Notes under the pieces: generated by a model
Database searches by the model: none
What the model was told of the DNA's origin: nothing
What the model saw: only the letters and a program-made list of their open reading frames with translations
Shown here: piece by piece, positions 40,831 through 44,002 of the stretch
Numbering within the stretch: position 1 is the first letter of the stretch
Layout of the letters: every line of letters starts with the position of its first letter
Assembly: GCA_900546635.1 (NCBI GenBank)
Contig: URDS01000011.1
Span: 1 to 44,002, forward strand
Length of the DNA stretch: 44,002 bases
Reading direction: 5' to 3'
DNA from: an uncultured Eubacteriales bacterium
GTDB lineage: Bacteria > Bacillota > Clostridia > Oscillospirales > CAG-272
Made by a program: the position numbers and the translations under genes

Positions 40831-41709
40831 TCACACCTTTTCATTGATCTTCTTGCCCATGATGCCGGTCGGCTTCACAAGCAGAATAATCACCAAAACC
40901 GCGAATACAATGGCGTCGGACAGTTCGGAAGAAATATACGCTTTGCTCAGATTTTCAATGATACCGAGCGCGATACCGCCGATCATCGCGCCCGGAATCG
41001 AACCGATCCCGCCAAACACCGCCGCCGTAAACGCGCGGATGCCGGGCATTGCGCCGGTATACGGGCTGATCTGCGGATACGTAGAACAAAGCAAAATGCT
41101 GGCAACACCGGCCAGCGCCGAACCGATGGCAAAGGTCAGGGCGATGGTCGCGTTGACATTGATGCCCATCAACTGAGCCGCACCCTTGTCCTCCGACACG
41201 GCAAGCATGGCTTTGCCGCTTTTTGTACGATTTACAAACAGTGTTAAAAACACCATAATCAGTACGGAAACCACAATCGTCACAATCGTCTCTCCGGTCA
41301 CATTGACCTTGCCGATCGGCAGAGAGAACTTCGGAACAACCGAGGTAAAACTGCGCGCCTGTGAACCGAAAATCAACAAAGCCGCATTCTGCAAAAGATA
41401 GCTGACGCCGATTGCGGTAATCAAAACAGCCAGCGGCGGCGCGTTGCGCAGCGGCTTGTAGGCTACCTTTTCAATGCCCACGCCAAGCAGCGTGCAGGAA
41501 AGGATTCCCACAAGGATCGCAAGCCAAACAGGACAGTTCATTGTGGAAACGGCGACAAATACGACATAGCCGCCGATCATGATTACATCGCCGTGCGCGA
41601 AATTCAGCATTTTCGCAATACCGTAGACCATTGTATATCCCAACGCAATCAGCGCATAAATGCTGCCCAGACTGATACCGGTTATGAGATAGGTCAAAAA
41701 ACTACTCAT
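40831..41709 (-). CDS. livH: Branched-chain amino acid ABC transporter permease LivH
   Basis: A 292-residue membrane protein with about eight hydrophobic segments. GISLGSIYALIALGYTMVYG and MLNFAHGDVIMIG at the N-terminus are the LivH signature; VSEDKGAAQLMGINVN is the coupling loop. SD GGGAG lies 7-8 nt before ATG 41709. It follows livK after a 166-nt gap containing an attenuator-type hairpin. Confidence 0.93.
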   Translation of the reverse strand: MSSFLTYLITGISLGSIYALIALGYTMVYGIAKMLNFAHGDVIMIGGYVVFVAVSTMNCPVWLAILVGILSCTLLGVGIEKVAYKPLRNAPPLAVLITAIGVSYLLQNAALLIFGSQARSFTSVVPKFSLPIGKVNVTGETIVTIVVSVLIMVFLTLFVNRTKSGKAMLAVSEDKGAAQLMGINVNATIALTFAIGSALAGVASILLCSTYPQISPYTGAMPGIRAFTAAVFGGIGSIPGAMIGGIALGIIENLSKAYISSELSDAIVFAVLVIILLVKPTGIMGKKINEKV

Positions 41710-41806
41710 AAATCTGCTCCCTCATCTCAAATTTCAGAAGACGCGCCGTCAGCGACAGTACACTGTATCCGCGCGGTACAGCGCCGATGCCCGGTAGCTT
41801 CCAAAT

Positions 41807-41844
41807 AAAATAATTAGGCTATTTGAAAATAGCCTAATTATTTT
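41807..41844 (-). terminator. Terminator/attenuator between livK and livH
   Basis: An AT-rich perfect 18-bp inverted repeat (41807-41824 with 41827-41844). In the minus direction it follows the livK stop by about 32 nt and is trailed by ATTTGG. Partial read-through would give more binding protein than permease. Confidence 0.75.
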
Positions 41845-41875
41845 ATCATATTTTGCCTTAAAGTGCAAGAAAAAT

Positions 41876-43030
41876 TTACATTGCGGCATACGCGCCGTTT
41901 TTAATGACCATCGCTTTCGGATCTTTCGTCGGCTCGCCTTCTGCGTTCCAGGTCATTTTACCGGTAACACCATCCACTTCAATTTCCGTCATGACTGCGA
42001 CAAGCGCATCGCAAAGATCGGAAACACTGATCGAAGCGTCGGTGATATTGGCTTTTTCCATAGCCGCCGCGACCGTATAAACCGCGTCGTACGCATCCGC
42101 CGCAAACTGGTTCGGGATTTCGCCGTTGTTGGCACGTTTATACGCTTCGGTAAATTTGACAGTCTTCTCATCCGTCGCGTCCGCGGCAAACGGCGTCAAA
42201 AGCATAACGCCCTCTGCAAGCTCGGCTTTGTCGCCAAGCTGAGAAATCAGGCCGTCAAGGCCGTCGCAGCCGAAATACTTTACGTCAAGCGCAGCGGTGT
42301 GCGCCTGCTCCAGAATCAAAGCCGCTTCCTCATAATAAATCGGCAGGAACAAAAGATCCGCGCCGCTGTCCTTAATCTTTTGAATCTGTACGCTGAAGTC
42401 GGTCGCGCTGCTCGACGTAAACGCCTGCGCAGTCGCGATCTCAAGACCGATCTCCTGCGCTTTCGCGGCAAACTTTTCATAGATACCGGCAGAATAAACG
42501 TCGGAACTGTCATAAATAACCGCTACTTTTTCGGCTACATTGTTCTCTTTAATATACTGCGCAGCGCCGATACCCTGGTTCGGATCGCTGAAGCAAATGC
42601 GGAACGCGTTCGGCGCGGCAATCGATTCTACAGCGGAAGCGGACGGCGTAATCATAAAAATATTGTCCGTGTCCGCCTCGGCCACAACCGCAACACAGGG
42701 CTTGCTGGTAACCGTGCCGATCAAAATCTGCATGTCATTATCCATCAGATTGTTATAAGCAAGAACCGCTTTTTCGGGATCATGCTCATCATCCTGAAAA
42801 TTAAGCTTAAATTTAAGGCCGTTTACACCGCCGGCCGCATTGATTTCATCCACGGCAAGCTGCGCGCCTTTCATAACGCCGCTGCCGTAACTGGCCGCGC
42901 CGCCCGTGAGCGGTCCGATGCCGCCGAGGACAATCGTGCCGCCGTCGGCTGTTTCTTTGTCACCGCAGGATACAAAAGCAACCAGGCAAAATACTGCTGC
43001 AAGCATCACTGCCATAATCTTTTTCATCAT
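41876..43030 (-). CDS. livK: Branched-chain amino acid ABC transporter substrate-binding lipoprotein
   Basis: A 384-residue type 1 periplasmic-binding protein. Lipoprotein signal peptide (MAVMLAAVFCLVAFVSC, Cys about residue 22), then the Leu/Ile/Val-binding fold: IVLGGIGPLTGGAASYG, LKFKLNFQDDEHDPEKA and MITPSASA. ATG 43030 is chosen because GGGGG is 9 nt upstream; the frame extension to 43087 runs into the promoter. It heads the liv operon. Ligand assignment to branched-chain amino acids comes from operon context; other amides or amino acids are possible. Confidence 0.92.
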   Translation of the reverse strand: MMKKIMAVMLAAVFCLVAFVSCGDKETADGGTIVLGGIGPLTGGAASYGSGVMKGAQLAVDEINAAGGVNGLKFKLNFQDDEHDPEKAVLAYNNLMDNDMQILIGTVTSKPCVAVVAEADTDNIFMITPSASAVESIAAPNAFRICFSDPNQGIGAAQYIKENNVAEKVAVIYDSSDVYSAGIYEKFAAKAQEIGLEIATAQAFTSSSATDFSVQIQKIKDSGADLLFLPIYYEEAALILEQAHTAALDVKYFGCDGLDGLISQLGDKAELAEGVMLLTPFAADATDEKTVKFTEAYKRANNGEIPNQFAADAYDAVYTVAAAMEKANITDASISVSDLCDALVAVMTEIEVDGVTGKMTWNAEGEPTKDPKAMVIKNGAYAAM

Positions 43031-43090
43031 AATCTTTATCCCCCATAAAAAATTACCCTTTGAGTATGTACCCAAAATCGTATGCAATAT

Positions 43091-43119
43091 ATCATACTAT
43101 GATTTATCCGCTATGTCAA
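43091..43119 (-). promoter_or_regulatory. Promoter of the liv operon
   Basis: On the minus strand perfect TTGACA (43119-43114), 17-nt spacer, TATGAT (43096-43091). It lies about 60 nt before livK. Confidence 0.75.
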
Positions 43120-43179
43120 TAAAATTTCCCGGAAAATTAACGAAATAATAAACAAACTTTTAAAAAACATCGAAATTTT

Positions 43180-43515
43180 TTAACTGAAAATTGTGAATAC
43201 CGATACGTTTTTATTCTTCTTTTTGCAGTTGTCAATCACATATTTTGTGCCGCGGGACTGCCCGTCCCAAAACGCCAGCACACAATCCGCATACTCAATA
43301 ATCTGTAAATTCCGTTTCAGCGGCGCGCTCCGTCCGTATTTGTCATATTCGGGTAAAAATTCAGTGAGTTTCAACCCGTTTGCGCGCGCATAATTTCCGG
43401 CGCAGTTGTCAATTCCCCTCGCACCGCCCGATACAATTTCTGTTACGCCCTCCGGTAAATATTTTTCGAGATCATTGACCATAAGATTCCTTGAACCGAT
43501 TATTGCTACTTTCAT
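43180..43515 (-). CDS. SLOG-family (YpsA/DprA-like Rossmann) protein
   Basis: A 111-residue single-domain protein. The start MKVAIIGSRN and the SGGARGIDNCAGNYA loop are the nucleotide-binding features of the SLOG superfamily (DprA/LOG/YpsA-like, DUF2493 group); AFWDGQSRGTKYVIDNC is the matching C-terminal element. SD AAAGGAGCG is 6 nt before ATG 43515, which defines the start over the longer frame to 43944. Members bind nucleotides or nucleotide-derived ligands; this one's ligand is unknown. It is divergent from an XRE regulator with shared operators. Confidence 0.82.
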   Translation of the reverse strand: MKVAIIGSRNLMVNDLEKYLPEGVTEIVSGGARGIDNCAGNYARANGLKLTEFLPEYDKYGRSAPLKRNLQIIEYADCVLAFWDGQSRGTKYVIDNCKKKNKNVSVFTIFS

Positions 43516-43537
43516 TCTATCGCTCCTTTTATTTATA

Positions 43538-43602
43538 TACGCATATGCGTATATTATAGCGCATATTCTATTATTACGCAAGTGCGTATACGCCGATGCG
43601 AG
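43538..43602. promoter_or_regulatory. Repeated TACGCA-N2-TGCGTA operators
   Basis: Two perfect palindromes of identical design, TACGCA-TA-TGCGTA (43538-43551) and TACGCA-AG-TGCGTA (43575-43588), and a third degenerate copy directly behind the second (43589-43602, TACGCC-GA-TGCGAG). They lie between the divergent SLOG and XRE genes and overlap the -35 and the downstream side of the SLOG promoter, as expected for repressor sites. Confidence 0.75.
43553..43581 (-). promoter_or_regulatory. Promoter of the SLOG gene
   Basis: On the minus strand TTGCGT (43581-43576), 17-nt spacer, perfect TATAAT (43558-43553). The second operator covers the -35 and the first lies immediately downstream of the -10. 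Confidence 0.7.
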
Positions 43603-43633
43603 TATTTTTGTACAATCAATGAGGGTGATTATT

Positions 43634-43876
43634 GTGCAAATTAAGGAAGCAATCGTGTTGCGTTTGAAGTCCATATGCAACAGCAGAAACATAAAATTTA
43701 ATGAATTAGCTACACGTTCCGGCGTAACTCCATCGACGGTATATAGTCTAATGGATTCACGCCGAAAAGATTTATCGGTTATTACGCTGAAAAAGCTTTG
43801 TGACGGTTTGGATATAACCATTACCGAATTTTTTGATGATGAGCTTTTCATAACCATTGAACAGGAAATCAAATAG
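43634..43876 (+). CDS. XRE-family (Cro/C1-type) transcriptional regulator
   Basis: An 80-residue single-domain DNA-binding protein: IKFNELATRSGVTPSTVYSL is the helix-turn-helix, followed by KDLSVITLKKLCDGLDITITEFF, the standard end of the HTH_3 fold. GTG 43634 is favoured because GAGGG (43621-43625) with GTG lies about 8 nt upstream; ATG 43619 in the same frame is the alternative. The three palindromes in the divergent promoter region are its likely targets. A terminator follows 7 nt after the stop. Confidence 0.85.
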   Translation: MQIKEAIVLRLKSICNSRNIKFNELATRSGVTPSTVYSLMDSRRKDLSVITLKKLCDGLDITITEFFDDELFITIEQEIK

Positions 43877-43883
43877 CAAACGA

Positions 43884-43909
43884 AAAGGCGCTCCGTACGG
43901 AGCGCCTTT
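43884..43909 (+). terminator. Terminator of the XRE gene
   Basis: Perfect 12-bp inverted repeat (43884-43895 with 43898-43909), 2-nt nominal loop, 3' arm ending GCCTTT. The second copy of the MITE-like repeat begins immediately after it, which removes any longer T tract. Confidence 0.8.
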
Positions 43910-44002
43910 CTCAGTCTGTCAAAAAAGTGAAAATCGCAAATCAAAGATGTTTACAAGGCGGACATGCGCCGCCTTGTAAACACCTTACAGGCGCGCGAGT
44001 GC
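43910..44002. repeat. MITE-like hairpin-rich repeat, copy 2 (cut by window end)
   Basis: Starts at the terminator edge with CTCAGTCTGTCAAAAAAGTG, similar to the left end of copy 1 (CTAACCGTCAAAAAAACG at 30558). It carries the palindrome TGTTTACAAGGCGG/CCGCCTTGTAAACA (43948-43961 with 43969-43982). Bases 43948-44002 match copy 1 in reverse complement with 5 differences in 55. The element continues beyond the window. Confidence 0.7.

Noticed and set aside
1..44002. CRISPR array, rRNA operon, prophage or integrase genes, toxin-antitoxin pair
   Set aside because: Looked for on both strands; no regularly spaced repeats, no rRNA-like stretches and no integrase, capsid or portal proteins were seen.

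Overview
The window looks like a chromosomal segment from an anaerobic Clostridia-type Firmicute, most likely of the Oscillospirales/Ruminococcaceae kind. This is inferred from gene families only: the ecfA1-ecfA2-ecfT-truA order, DUF951, DUF5711, ClpE with an N-terminal zinc finger, type III glutamine synthetase, a sodium-pump decarboxylase beta subunit, strong Shine-Dalgarno sites and sigma-A type promoters. No rRNA or taxonomic marker is present, so the genus stays open.

Layout. (1) 1-2907: trkA (5'-truncated by the window edge) and trkH, potassium uptake, ending in a terminator. (2) 2918-3278: a promoter, a ~200-nt leader, tRNA-Ser(CGA) and its terminator. (3) 3341-10340: an AT-richer accessory block directly downstream of the tRNA. 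It holds a LysR regulator with an ATC-N9-GAT box, a MerR regulator, then a tightly packed operon: exported flavodoxin lipoprotein, an exported formylglycine-enzyme-like/flavodoxin fusion, cupin, cytosolic flavodoxin, acetyltransferase, carboxymuconolactone-decarboxylase-like protein and a DUF4405 membrane protein. It ends abruptly in the first 21 codons of an aldo/keto reductase. (4) 10380-21112, minus strand: a continuous eleven-gene transcription unit ruvC, rRNA-type methyltransferase, ecfA1, ecfA2, ecfT, truA, DUF5711, cvpA, pgsA, clpE, mrp, with a promoter at 21084-21112 and a terminator at 10380-10413. (5) 21183-26320, plus strand, divergent from it: DUF951, YfhO-like membrane protein, ruvA, ruvB. 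(6) 26482-27886: oadB-like Na+ pump beta subunit and a 55-residue single-pass membrane protein. (7) 27887-28260: remnant of an IS200/IS605-family element. (8) 28283-31713, minus: polar amino acid ABC transporter (glnH-glnP-glnQ). (9) 31778-32785, minus: L-asparaginase. (10) 32945-35566, plus: acyltransferase-3 membrane protein, serine hydrolase, 70-aa protein. (11) 35905-38254, plus: type III glutamine synthetase with a structured leader. (12) 38257-43119, minus: branched-chain amino acid ABC operon livK-H-M-G-F, converging on glnA through one shared terminator. (13) 43180-43909: a divergent SLOG-family gene and XRE regulator around repeated TACGCA-N2-TGCGTA operators.

Nitrogen metabolism dominates 28-43 kb (glutamine/polar amino acid import, asparagine hydrolysis, ammonium assimilation, branched-chain amino acid import).

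The observation I consider most novel is a dispersed, MITE-like, hairpin-rich element. One copy (30558-30763) has split the intrinsic terminator between glnH and glnP and is flanked by an exact 17-bp duplication of terminator sequence. A second, inverted copy begins immediately after the terminator at 43884-43909 and runs off the window end. The two copies share a palindrome with a compensatory base-pair change, and both start next to a terminator with a CT..(n)GTCAAAAAA end. This suggests a mobile repeat that targets transcription terminators.
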